Part shown: positions 16,870-25,037 of the stretch, in pieces
How the letters are laid out: each line of letters begins with the position of its first letter
How positions within the stretch are numbered: position 1 is the first letter of the stretch
Assembly: GCA_017983495.1 (NCBI GenBank)
Contig: JAGOBH010000001.1
Span: forward strand, 913,543-977,542
DNA from: Pyrinomonadaceae bacterium
GTDB taxonomy: Bacteria; Acidobacteriota; Blastocatellia; Pyrinomonadales; Pyrinomonadaceae
DNA length: 64,000 nucleotides
Reading direction: 5' to 3'
The notes under the pieces: generated by a model
What the model was told of the DNA's origin: nothing
Databases searched by the model: none
What the model saw: the letters and a program-made list of their open reading frames with translations, nothing else
Program-made: the position numbers and the translations under genes

Positions 16870-18774
16870 ATGTTAGATGTACTTGGAACTTTAGAGAGGA
16901 CGCATACTTGTGGGGAGCTTCGCGAGGGCGATGCTGGCAAGCATGTTGTGCTGATGGGTTGGGTGGCTAAGAAGCGCGATTTTGGCGTGCTGACGTTTAT
17001 CGATCTGCGCGACCGCGAAGGCGTGACGCAGGTCGTGATGAACGAAGAGGACGCGGGCGAGGCTCACGCCAAGGCCAAGAATCTACGCGGCGAATTTGTC
17101 ATCGCGGTCAAGGGCGAGGTCGTCATCCGCGAAGGCACGCACAACGCAAAGCTGGCGACCGGCGACATCGAGGTTCACGCGTCCGAAATATTGATACTGA
17201 ACGACGCCAAGGTTCCTCCGTTTCAGCTTGAGGTAGCCGGCAGCGAAAACCTTGCGGACGAATCGACGCGTCTCAAATACCGCTATCTCGACCTGCGCCG
17301 GCCGCAGTTGCAGCACAACATCCGCATGCGTGCCAAGGCTGTGGCGGCGATCCGTGAGTATTTCGACAACCGCGGATTTATCGAGATCGAAACACCGATC
17401 CTTCTCAAATCGACGCCCGAAGGGGCACGTGATTTTATCGTCCCGTCGCGCATCCATACGGGTAAGTTCTTTGCTCTGCCGCAGAGCCCGCAGATCCTCA
17501 AACAGCTGACGATGATCTCGGGTTTCGACAAGTATTATCAGATCGCACGTTGCTTTCGTGACGAAGACCTCCGCGCGGACCGCCAGCCTGAGTTTACGCA
17601 GCTCGATATGGAAATGTCGTTTGCCAACCAGGAAATGGCGTACCGCGAGATCGAGGGAATGTTTGGCTACGTGTTCAAGTTGATCGGTGTCGATCTGCCG
17701 GCTCAATGGCCGCGAATGACGTACGCCGAGGCGATGCGTCGATATGGTTCGGACAAGCCGGATCTGCGGTTCGAGATGGAGCTTGTTGACCTGAGCGATG
17801 ATCTTCGCGACACGGATTTTGCCCCATTTGCGGCGGTGCTTGCCGGAACGCGGGCATCCTTGCCCGCAAATGAAGCAGACGGGCTGGCTGGGATCCCGCG
17901 TTCCGACGCCCGGTCCGGCGAGATCAAATGTATCGTCGTACGCGGCAAGGCGGACTATTCGCGAAAGCAGCTCGACGACCTGCAGGATTTTGTAAAGCGT
18001 TACGGTGCCGGTGCTCTTGCGTGGATCAAGGTTGGCGAGTCTGAGGTCGGAACCGGGAGCGATAGCGACTGGGTTCTTTCATCCTCATTGCTCAAGGTCC
18101 TTGGCGAAGAGAAGATCGGCCAGCTAGCAAAAACCGCAGGTGCCGCGATAGGCGATCTTGTGCTGATCGTCGCCGGCCGTAAGTCGGTCGTCGCGGCATC
18201 GCTCGGGGCCCTGCGTGTCGAGGTTGCCAAACGCGAAGACCTGATCGATCGTTCCGCTTACAAACCGCTGATCGTGACCGAATTTCCGATGTTCGAACAC
18301 GACGAGGATAGCGATTCGTATGCGGCGGCTCACCATCCGTTCACGTCGCCGATGGATGAGGACCTTGAGAAATTTAAGACTGCGGTGAACGACGAATCTC
18401 AGCATCACCTGCTTGGCAGCGTTCGGGCCAAGGCGTACGACGCCGTCATCAACGGCTACGAATGTGCAGGCGGGTCGATCCGTATCCATCAAAAGGACAT
18501 TCAGGCGTTGAATTTCAAAGCCCTCGGACTTTCGCCGGAAAAGGCACGCGAACGCTTCGGCTTTTTCCTGGACGCACTCGAATACGGCACGCCGCCGCAC
18601 GGAGGCTTTGCCGCCGGCGTCGAACGCACCTGCATGATCCTATGCGGCACCGAAAACATCCGCGACGTCATGGCGTTCCCCAAAACGGCCTCGGCACAGG
18701 ATCTGATGATGGATTCGCCGGGCGAGGTGGATGGTTCGCAGTTAAGGGAATTGGGAATAAACGTGAATGATTAG
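16870..18774 (+). CDS. aspS: Aspartyl-tRNA synthetase with a palindrome-encoded insert
   Basis: A 634-residue bacterial-type AspRS. An N-terminal OB-fold anticodon domain is followed by the class II core ('FRDEDLRADRQPEFTQLDMEMSF' as motif 2), a GAD domain, and motif 3 'FGFFLDALEYGTPPHGGFAAGVER'. The ATG at 16870 gives the normal N terminus 'MLDVLGTLERTHTCGEL'; an upstream TTG lies inside the repeat. No good SD is visible because the GxxExxY repeat ends five bases upstream. Residues 326-345 in the GAD region come from an in-frame 60-bp palindrome (17845-17904). Confidence 0.95.
   Translation: MLDVLGTLERTHTCGELREGDAGKHVVLMGWVAKKRDFGVLTFIDLRDREGVTQVVMNEEDAGEAHAKAKNLRGEFVIAVKGEVVIREGTHNAKLATGDIEVHASEILILNDAKVPPFQLEVAGSENLADESTRLKYRYLDLRRPQLQHNIRMRAKAVAAIREYFDNRGFIEIETPILLKSTPEGARDFIVPSRIHTGKFFALPQSPQILKQLTMISGFDKYYQIARCFRDEDLRADRQPEFTQLDMEMSFANQEMAYREIEGMFGYVFKLIGVDLPAQWPRMTYAEAMRRYGSDKPDLRFEMELVDLSDDLRDTDFAPFAAVLAGTRASLPANEADGLAGIPRSDARSGEIKCIVVRGKADYSRKQLDDLQDFVKRYGAGALAWIKVGESEVGTGSDSDWVLSSSLLKVLGEEKIGQLAKTAGAAIGDLVLIVAGRKSVVAASLGALRVEVAKREDLIDRSAYKPLIVTEFPMFEHDEDSDSYAAAHHPFTSPMDEDLEKFKTAVNDESQHHLLGSVRAKAYDAVINGYECAGGSIRIHQKDIQALNFKALGLSPEKARERFGFFLDALEYGTPPHGGFAAGVERTCMILCGTENIRDVMAFPKTASAQDLMMDSPGEVDGSQLRELGINVND
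17845..17904. repeat. 60-bp palindromic element in frame inside aspS
   Basis: The outer arms GGAACGCGGG (17845-17854) and CCCGCGTTCC (17895-17904) are perfect inverses, and an inner hairpin GCGGGCA-tcct-TGCCCGC lies at 17850-17867. The element begins exactly at codon 326 and spans 20 codons, so the frame is kept. Confidence 0.75.
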
Positions 18775-19045
18775 TATGGACGACTATCTATTGACATTCG
18801 AGTTAAGTGAGGAAAAGGACGAGCTTCATGTATGTACGGACGTCGGTGGCCTCGATTTCTTGATCGAACAGTTATCTCGATTGCGTGATAGGATGCAGAC
18901 CGAAGAATCCGAACATATCCATTTTTTTACGGAAGAATGGGGTGGATTTGAGTTGTCGTCTGAGAGTCAGATTGGAGAAATTATCAACCACGTCAAGATT
19001 ATTTCGTGGAATCCGTCGCCAACGGCGACCAATATTAAAGCCTAG
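18767..19045 (+). CDS. Imm32-family immunity-like protein
   Basis: A 92-residue protein (or 89 from the ATG at 18776). 'GLDFLIEQLSRLRDRM' and 'EHIHFFTEEWGGFELS' match Imm32, an immunity family for polymorphic toxins. It overlaps the end of aspS by 8 bases. No toxin gene is adjacent, so it is an orphan or has another role. Its last residues and TAG stop lie in the repeat at 19016-19049. Confidence 0.7.
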   Translation: MISMDDYLLTFELSEEKDELHVCTDVGGLDFLIEQLSRLRDRMQTEESEHIHFFTEEWGGFELSSESQIGEIINHVKIISWNPSPTATNIKA

Positions 19046-19225
19046 GGTGAAGCCGTTTCGGCGTAACCCTAGGTAGGTTTTGGCCAAGTTTCCGCTCACT
19101 GAAAGGGAGCAACAATCCGAGCGGTTCGTCCCCTTCAGGGACGCAAAAGGCATGTTGATCAAACCTAGGGTTCCGTTCGCTTCGCTCATTGCACCCTAGG
19201 CTTTAATGTTCGTCGCCGTTAGCGA
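19016..19225. repeat. CCTAGGG palindromic element
   Basis: Terminal arms 19016-19049 and 19192-19225 are inverted copies with 31 of 34 matches, including a perfect 16-bp core (ATTAAAGCCTAGGGTG). Each arm also holds its own small palindrome (GTCGCC-AAC-GGCGAC). Two further CCTAGG boxes lie inside, plus a CCCCTTCAGGGA hairpin. The element supplies the stop codon of the Imm32 gene and fills the gap to the DUF4870 gene. Confidence 0.75.
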
Positions 19226-19274
19226 CCAAGAAATTTCGAACTATTTGACTGAAAATGTCGTAAAATTTTTAGCG

Positions 19275-19913
19275 ATGGCGACAAAGTACGACACAAATCC
19301 GCTCGATCCGGCATTTCCGGAGAAAGCAAAGGCGGCGGCCGACCCGGAGCACACTCAGACATTGCCTTACAGTGGTGCTGAGACTAATGCACTGCCCTAC
19401 GCTGCACCGACCGAAGAGCAGACGCGAAAGTTTGCCGAGCCTGATGTTCGGGCTTATTCAGCGCCGTATTCGCCGCCTTACAACGGTCAGTACGTCCCGG
19501 CGCAGTATACGCCGGCGGCGTTTGCAACTCCGGACCAGTCACGTACGCGAAAGGTCGATAAGGTCGGTTTGCCCGAGAACGTTCTGGTCGCACTTCCGTA
19601 CTTGCCGTTCTCGATCGGGCTGGTGGCGGGAATACTTGAGCTGCTGTTCGTGCCCAAGAGCGAGGCAAAGGTCCGCTTTCACGCTGCACAGGGCCTGGCG
19701 GCCCACATCGGCATCCTGATCGTCACGTCGATACTCGGCATAGTTAAGGGCGTCACCGATATCGCGGATATCGGAGCATTTATATTTACGCTGGTGACGA
19801 CGATCATGCTCATTATCTTTGCGGTCAAGGCTTTTCAGGGTAAGCCGATCCATATCGAGTCGGTTGACGGCATGACGAACTGGCTCGAAGAAAAGATCAG
19901 TTACAAAAAATAG
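19275..19913 (+). CDS. DUF4870-like membrane protein
   Basis: A 212-residue protein. The first ~100 residues are Pro/Ala/Tyr-rich and disordered ('YSAPYSPPYNGQYVPAQY'). From about 110 it has three hydrophobic segments in a DUF4870-like arrangement with 'SEAKVRFHAAQGLAAHIGI'. The ATG at 19275 is preferred; an in-frame ATG at 19206 lies inside the upstream repeat. It is probably co-transcribed with the zinc-ribbon gene 12 bases downstream. Confidence 0.7.
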   Translation: MATKYDTNPLDPAFPEKAKAAADPEHTQTLPYSGAETNALPYAAPTEEQTRKFAEPDVRAYSAPYSPPYNGQYVPAQYTPAAFATPDQSRTRKVDKVGLPENVLVALPYLPFSIGLVAGILELLFVPKSEAKVRFHAAQGLAAHIGILIVTSILGIVKGVTDIADIGAFIFTLVTTIMLIIFAVKAFQGKPIHIESVDGMTNWLEEKISYKK

Positions 19914-19925
19914 AAACGGCGAAAT

Positions 19926-20387
19926 ATGTTCTGCTCAAACTGCGGAAACTCGGTTCCCAACGATCTGAATTACTGTAACGGCTGCGGCAAGCGGCTCGGC
20001 GGTGATCCGGACAAGGACGGCACGCCCGGCAAGATGCTTGACAACGTGCTGACCACACTTTTCCTGATCGTGATGTTCGGTTTCGGTATTCTGGTCGGTC
20101 TGATCGCGGTTTTGCTTGGCAACGAAGTTAAAACCGAGGTCGTGGTCGTCATCGCCATTGCCTATCTGGCGGCGGTGTTTGGCATCTGCGTCACATTGGT
20201 GCGTCAGGTGCCAAAGCTGATCGACGCCAAGCTAAACACCATCAATCGCCCGAACGAGTATTCCGCACCGCATCAACTTACACCGCGAACCACCGCTCAA
20301 CTCGAAGAATTTCGCGAACCGGTAATGAGTGTTACCGACCACACGACCAAGATCCTCGACAAGGTGCCTCTCAAAAGCGGGCAGTAG
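19926..20387 (+). CDS. Zinc-ribbon membrane protein
   Basis: A 153-residue protein starting with a zinc ribbon, 'FCSNCGNSVPNDLNYCNGCG' (CxxC-x10-CxxC). Two membrane segments (about 40-62 and 70-90) follow, then a hydrophilic tail. Such proteins are common and uncharacterised. It sits 12 bases behind the DUF4870 gene. Confidence 0.75.
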   Translation: MFCSNCGNSVPNDLNYCNGCGKRLGGDPDKDGTPGKMLDNVLTTLFLIVMFGFGILVGLIAVLLGNEVKTEVVVVIAIAYLAAVFGICVTLVRQVPKLIDAKLNTINRPNEYSAPHQLTPRTTAQLEEFREPVMSVTDHTTKILDKVPLKSGQ

Positions 20388-20421
20388 CTTTTTCGATTTC
20401 ATCCATTCTCGTTCAGTTTCT

Positions 20422-21771
20422 TTAGTCTTCCAGCGGCCGTCCTTTTGTCTCAATTACCAGCGGCAGCGTCGCCAGCCCGATCAGTGGGATCACACCTACC
20501 CAAAACAGTACTTTGATAGCGCTGTCCAGAGCGTTTGCACCGCTTGCGGCAATACTGCCTACGAGAAACGGCCCGAACGCTGCAATAAAGCGGCCGATGT
20601 TATACGTAAAGCCCGAGCCGGTCGCGCGAAGTCGCGTCGGGAAAAGTTCGGGCAAATAGAACGTAAAGCTGCCGAAAATACCGAACACCGAGAGCCCGAT
20701 CGGGAAATAAAAGTAGAGCCGCGTGTGCGGTGCCAGGTCTAATCCAAATGCCGCCATTATCGACAAAGCGGCCACTAGATAAAACACAAAGAACATCGTC
20801 TTGCGGCCAAAATTTTTGGCGATCGGGATCGTCAGCAGCGTACCGATCAGGCCGCCGAGATTAAATGCGTTGGTCGCTGTCTTGACCCATTGCTGGCCCA
20901 TTATCTCCATTGTCGGCAGGCCCGTGACACCGGCGTTGGTGAGTTCGGTCCACTCGCGTGAAGCGAGGCCCTTGGCGACGATCGGGATAAATGCGTTCCC
21001 GCTCCACCACGTGATCAGGGCCGTGACAGCCATGCAAAATCCGCTGATGGTCAACGCACGATATTTAGGCGAAAAAAGCTCCGAGATCTTGGCACGGTGT
21101 TCGCTGCCGACCTTTTTCCAGCGTTCGGGTTCTTTAACAAATAGCCTTACAAAGAATGCGACACCCGCCGGGATAAGCCCAAACAAAAAGACGTATCGCC
21201 ACGACACCGCCGGGTCGGTAAAATAGACGCCCGTTATCTGGTAGGTGACAAAGGTCGCGAGAAACAGGCCGAATGGAGCTGCGGTGTAGAGCAACGCTCC
21301 GGCCTCGACGCGGCGTTTTTCCGGCACGACCTCGGCGACCATCGCCGCACCGGCCGCCCATTCGCCGCCGATGCCGAGACTCGCGACGATCCGGAAGAGC
21401 AGCAGGACCCAGATGTTTGGCGCAAACGCGCACGCCGCAGTACCGATAGAATAAAGCAGCATCGTCAGCAGCAGTGTCTTGGTGCGTCCGATGCGGTCCG
21501 CGACCTTGCCAAAAATGATTCCGCCGACCGCCCAGCCGACGAGCAGAACGGATGTAAAAACACCTGTCCACCACAAAGTCGCACTCTGTGCCTCGGGCGT
21601 GCCGAGCGGTATCCCGAGCAAGGTCGGCACCGCATTTGGCGCGACGTAGTTCATCAAAATACTGTCAAAGATGTCGAAACCCCAGCCGAGCCACGCGGCA
21701 AAGAGTACGGTCCACTGATAGCCGTTCATGTCGAGCAGCGTGCGCTGTCCCGGGACGGATGTTTGCTCCAT
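20422..21771 (-). CDS. MFS transporter
   Basis: A 449-residue major facilitator with twelve hydrophobic segments. The loop 2-3 motif 'GKVADRIGRTKTLLL' and the loop 8-9 counterpart 'IPIAKNFGRKTM' are both present, and 'LGIGGEWAAGAAMVAEVVPEKRR' is typical of the metabolite:H+ / aromatic acid symporter branch. The substrate cannot be told. It is divergently transcribed from the thioesterase gene. Confidence 0.85.
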   Translation of the reverse strand: MEQTSVPGQRTLLDMNGYQWTVLFAAWLGWGFDIFDSILMNYVAPNAVPTLLGIPLGTPEAQSATLWWTGVFTSVLLVGWAVGGIIFGKVADRIGRTKTLLLTMLLYSIGTAACAFAPNIWVLLLFRIVASLGIGGEWAAGAAMVAEVVPEKRRVEAGALLYTAAPFGLFLATFVTYQITGVYFTDPAVSWRYVFLFGLIPAGVAFFVRLFVKEPERWKKVGSEHRAKISELFSPKYRALTISGFCMAVTALITWWSGNAFIPIVAKGLASREWTELTNAGVTGLPTMEIMGQQWVKTATNAFNLGGLIGTLLTIPIAKNFGRKTMFFVFYLVAALSIMAAFGLDLAPHTRLYFYFPIGLSVFGIFGSFTFYLPELFPTRLRATGSGFTYNIGRFIAAFGPFLVGSIAASGANALDSAIKVLFWVGVIPLIGLATLPLVIETKGRPLED

Positions 21772-21809
21772 ATTGTGTATGAGTTTGTGCTAGTCTTGGG
21801 GAATATACT

Positions 21810-22277
21810 ATGAGTAAACAACTATCTTTGCAAGAGGAATACTCGCCGGAAAGCATCTGTTTCGGGTGCGGGCCGGCCAACACCAAAGGGCTGCATATCA
21901 ACAGCTTTCCCGAGGGCGGCGAAGTCATAGCGGAATGGCGGGCCGAGGAGCATCACCAGGCATTTCCCGGAATGCTCAACGGCGGCATCATCGGTGCTTT
22001 GCTCGATTGCCACTCAAACTGGACGGCAACATACTTCCTAATGAAACGCGACGGCAAGTCCGAGCCCGACTGTACGGTCACGGCCGATTTTCACGTCAAG
22101 CTCTTTCGCCCGACGCCAAGCGACGCTCTCATTCACCTGCGGGCACGCGTGGTCGAATCAAAGGACGATAGAGCCACCGTCGAGGCCGAACTGATAGCAA
22201 ACGACAAGGTTTGTGCAACCTGTAGAGGCACCTTCGTCGCAGTCAAAGAAGGCCATCCGGCATATCATCGCTGGTAG
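21810..22277 (+). CDS. PaaI-like hotdog thioesterase
   Basis: A 155-residue single hotdog domain. 'FCG..NTKGLHI' style opening ('CFGCGPANTKGLHI'), then 'HHQAFPGMLNGGIIGALLDCHSNW' with the active-site-helix pattern, and 'TVTADFHVKLFRPTP' as the central strand. It probably hydrolyses an acyl-CoA thioester; the substrate is unknown. Confidence 0.8.
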   Translation: MSKQLSLQEEYSPESICFGCGPANTKGLHINSFPEGGEVIAEWRAEEHHQAFPGMLNGGIIGALLDCHSNWTATYFLMKRDGKSEPDCTVTADFHVKLFRPTPSDALIHLRARVVESKDDRATVEAELIANDKVCATCRGTFVAVKEGHPAYHRW

Positions 22278-22282
22278 GATCA

Positions 22283-23512
22283 TCAATAGATTACGGTGTT
22301 CGACCTAGTTCCGTCAGCGTCGCGGATCTCGACCTTGGTGGCGCCGACAGCTCCAAATTTGCCCGCCGGCAGCGAGACCTTGATGATGTTTGCATTACTA
22401 AACTCGGACGGCACACGAGAACCGTTTATATAGACCGCGGACTGCGGGGCAAATCCGGTGCCCGAAAGCACTAACCTGTGACCCTTGGTAGATATTCCGA
22501 CCGTCGGGCGGATGGTTCCAGCACCGAAACGCTCAAACGCAATATTCCCGATCGCTGACGGCGGACTTGTCTGCGACAACATATATTCCCATACGGGCTT
22601 ATATACCGGAACGCCATTTTCTAATACGAGCCTGATGTCGGCCGCTATGCAGCCATGATAATTGTCACAAGCACGGCTGCTTGTCAGGGAATGTGAGTTG
22701 GCGTAAGGCGGTGACGTATTATCAGCATTTTGGATAGAGCCATATTGCGGCATGCCGTATGCAGGCCAGATCCTCGTTGACAGCAACGTAAAGTTGACCA
22801 TCTCATCCTGTTGATGCCCAAACCCCCAAAAACGAGCCGCACCTGTAGCGTTTGGCGTCGAATCAGGTACCGCGATCCAATTCGCCGGAGCGTTTGAAAG
22901 AGCGTTAAAGTCCATCGCGGCAAACATCAAAACCCGCGAAACGCCGTGATATCGGCCGATAATGCCGGCATGACCGCCGCCCTGCGAATGGCCGGCGATC
23001 ACTATTTTGGACCAATCGATCTGCGAATCCGCGGTCAGGAATTGTTGCCAACCGAGAGCTGGATATGTATTTCGAAGATATATCAGGAGTTTGATCAGCC
23101 GATTTTCGATCGAGTTTGCACGATTGACGTTAACAAGCGGGCTACGATCGGTACCGTCGACGGTTTCCATGCGAATTTTGCCGTAACAATTGAGATCGCT
23201 GTTTGTTCCGCCACATAGCGAATTGACGGCATCATCGTTCGGATAGTTCAGGTTTACCGCGTGAAAGCCCAGATAAGCGGCCGTGTTGTTGATCTCAAGA
23301 TAATTGAACGCCACGCCGCCCGTTCCCGGAAGAAACACAAACAACTGGCCTTTACTGGGAGTACTTCCATTGAACGAGACGTAATGATTGTTGAGATTTG
23401 TTGAGATCGCGGGATCGGTCGCCTGCGGGGCCACAAAAACGCTCTGCCGCTGACCCCGGACAGGGATCGAGATCAGCGTCGTTATTATTAGCAGGAAAAT
23501 AAAGGATCTCAT
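22283..23512 (-). CDS. Secreted alpha/beta hydrolase with C-terminal IPT/TIG-like domain
   Basis: A 409-residue protein. A signal peptide (about 1-20) precedes an alpha/beta-hydrolase domain with the nucleophile elbow 'IAGHSQGGGHAG', as in the BPSS1187-type family. The last ~85 residues ('TIRPTVGIS..LVLSGTGFAPQSAVYING') resemble an IPT/TIG beta-sandwich. It is probably an extracellular esterase-like enzyme with a binding module. The substrate is unknown. Confidence 0.7.
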   Translation of the reverse strand: MRSFIFLLIITTLISIPVRGQRQSVFVAPQATDPAISTNLNNHYVSFNGSTPSKGQLFVFLPGTGGVAFNYLEINNTAAYLGFHAVNLNYPNDDAVNSLCGGTNSDLNCYGKIRMETVDGTDRSPLVNVNRANSIENRLIKLLIYLRNTYPALGWQQFLTADSQIDWSKIVIAGHSQGGGHAGIIGRYHGVSRVLMFAAMDFNALSNAPANWIAVPDSTPNATGAARFWGFGHQQDEMVNFTLLSTRIWPAYGMPQYGSIQNADNTSPPYANSHSLTSSRACDNYHGCIAADIRLVLENGVPVYKPVWEYMLSQTSPPSAIGNIAFERFGAGTIRPTVGISTKGHRLVLSGTGFAPQSAVYINGSRVPSEFSNANIIKVSLPAGKFGAVGATKVEIRDADGTRSNTVIY

Positions 23513-23572
23513 ATTAGATGGTCAATGCCGTCGACCATTTTTGACGTTTGATCCGGCGATATGGTCTGGAAA

Positions 23573-24145
23573 CTATGTCAATTCTCCCGCTTTTGTCCGG
23601 TAAGATTCTGCAAGCCCTAAATTCTCAAGCCACTTTAATTGCTCGTCCATCAATCGCGGCAGGTGAATGACGTCGGACAGAGCGTAATCGACTAGTTCGT
23701 CGGTCCAGATACCGTCCCATTTGCGGTTAAATTTGGCACGCTGAGATTTGTCGAGATCGACGGCGAAATAGCGATAGAGCGTTTCGGCAAGTGACGCCGA
23801 CTGATTTGCTCCACGTGTCAGTACCTTTTCGGCGATCATCGTATCAAAAACGCTGGCGACGGAATAGCCATTTTCACCGAGAAAATCGAGGTCAAATTTG
23901 GCGTTGTGAAAGATCTTGACGATCGACACGTCCTCAAGGATCGAGCTCAGTTTACCGAGCGGCACGCCCTCGCTGACCGGTACCAGGACATTAAATTCGC
24001 CGTCCGAGAACTGCACCGAAAAGAGCCGGCCGTGGCGTGCACTGAGGCCGGAGGTTTCCGTATCGCAGCCGAGCCGTGCGGCCGCCGCCAGCCGCTCATA
24101 AGAACGCTCGATCTCGTCTTCGGTGCGTGCGACTAGTATATCCAC
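23573..24145 (-). CDS. RNase D-like 3'-5' exonuclease (DEDDy)
   Basis: A 190-residue exonuclease domain: D-x-E in 'GCDTETSGLSA', the second Asp in 'IFHNAKFDLDFL', and Y-x3-D in 'VDYALSDVIHLPRL'. There is no HRDC domain, so it is a stand-alone catalytic domain, shorter than full RNase D. It is likely to trim RNA 3' ends. Confidence 0.85.
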   Translation of the reverse strand: MDILVARTEDEIERSYERLAAAARLGCDTETSGLSARHGRLFSVQFSDGEFNVLVPVSEGVPLGKLSSILEDVSIVKIFHNAKFDLDFLGENGYSVASVFDTMIAEKVLTRGANQSASLAETLYRYFAVDLDKSQRAKFNRKWDGIWTDELVDYALSDVIHLPRLMDEQLKWLENLGLAESYRTKAGELT

Positions 24146-24205
24146 GCTCTAAATTGTAAATTACTATAGATAAACCCAGAAACCGGTCCGGGAGAAACCG
24201 CCGCT

Positions 24206-24862
24206 ATGCCAGTAACCTTAAACGAAACCGAAGCCCGAATCGTCGGGTCACTTGTCGAAAAGCAATTGACGACTCCCGAATATTACCCGCTGACGCTCAA
24301 CGCCCTTGTCGCGGCCTGTAATCAAAAGAGCAATCGCGACCCCGTTGTGTCTTACGATGAGTCGACCGTCACAAGCGTTCTCGAACGGCTCCGCGACCGC
24401 AATATCGTTTACGTCTATTACGGCAGCACGAGCCGCGTGCCGAAGTACAAACACATGCTGCCGAGCATCTACGAGCTTGAGCCGGCCGAGGTGGCCGTAA
24501 TGTGTGTAATGATGCTTCGCGGGCCGCAGACCCTCGGCGAACTGCGAACGCGGACCGAACGGCTTTTCAATTTCACGGGCCTTGGCGAAATACAGGAGAC
24601 GCTCGACGGGCTCGCACGCCGTGACGACCCGCTGGTCGTCAGGCTGCCCGTCCAGTCCGGCCAAAAAGAAGCCCGCTTTGCCCATCTGCTGTCGGGCGAG
24701 ATCGACGTCGAGGCACTCGCGGCCGCACACGCAACCCGGTCAAGCCGCGGCGGCGTCGACAGCGAACGGGTCGAGAAACTAGAAGAAGAGGTCGCCGCCC
24801 TCCGCTCCGAGATCGACGAGATCAAAGCGACGTTCGAAGAGTTTCGAAAGCAGTTCGAATAA
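24206..24862 (+). CDS. yceH: YceH-family (DUF480) protein
   Basis: A 218-residue protein with the family opening 'LNETEARIVGSLVEKQLTTPEYYPLTLNAL' and 'ACNQKSNRDPV'. Two winged-helix-like units are predicted, followed by a C-terminal coiled coil (about 190-218, 'VEKLEEEVAALRSEIDEIKA'). Function is unknown. A long palindromic repeat begins 6 bases after its stop. Confidence 0.88.
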   Translation: MPVTLNETEARIVGSLVEKQLTTPEYYPLTLNALVAACNQKSNRDPVVSYDESTVTSVLERLRDRNIVYVYYGSTSRVPKYKHMLPSIYELEPAEVAVMCVMMLRGPQTLGELRTRTERLFNFTGLGEIQETLDGLARRDDPLVVRLPVQSGQKEARFAHLLSGEIDVEALAAAHATRSSRGGVDSERVEKLEEEVAALRSEIDEIKATFEEFRKQFE

Positions 24863-24867
24863 ACCCG

Positions 24868-25030
24868 GAACCGCCTGCGTAAGCGGGCGGAACGATAGTA
24901 AAGAAAATAACAGCCGCGGATAAAAACGGATAACGCAGATCAAAAAAGTTCTTTCATATCTGCGTTATCCGCGTTGATCTGCGGCTAGATTATTCCCATC
25001 ACCTTTGCCGCCCGCTTACGCAGGCGGTTC
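24868..25030. repeat. Nested palindromic element between convergent genes
   Basis: Perfect 23-bp inverted arms lie at 24868-24890 (GAACCGCCTGCG...) and 25008-25030. Inside are further 28-bp arms matching at 24 positions (24913-24940 and 24958-24985; GCCGCGGAT.../...ATCTGCGGC). It fills the gap between yceH and the convergent repeat-protein gene and could act as a bidirectional terminator. The inner arms belong to the same family as the element inside hemW. Confidence 0.8.
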
Positions 25031-25037
25031 TGACAGG

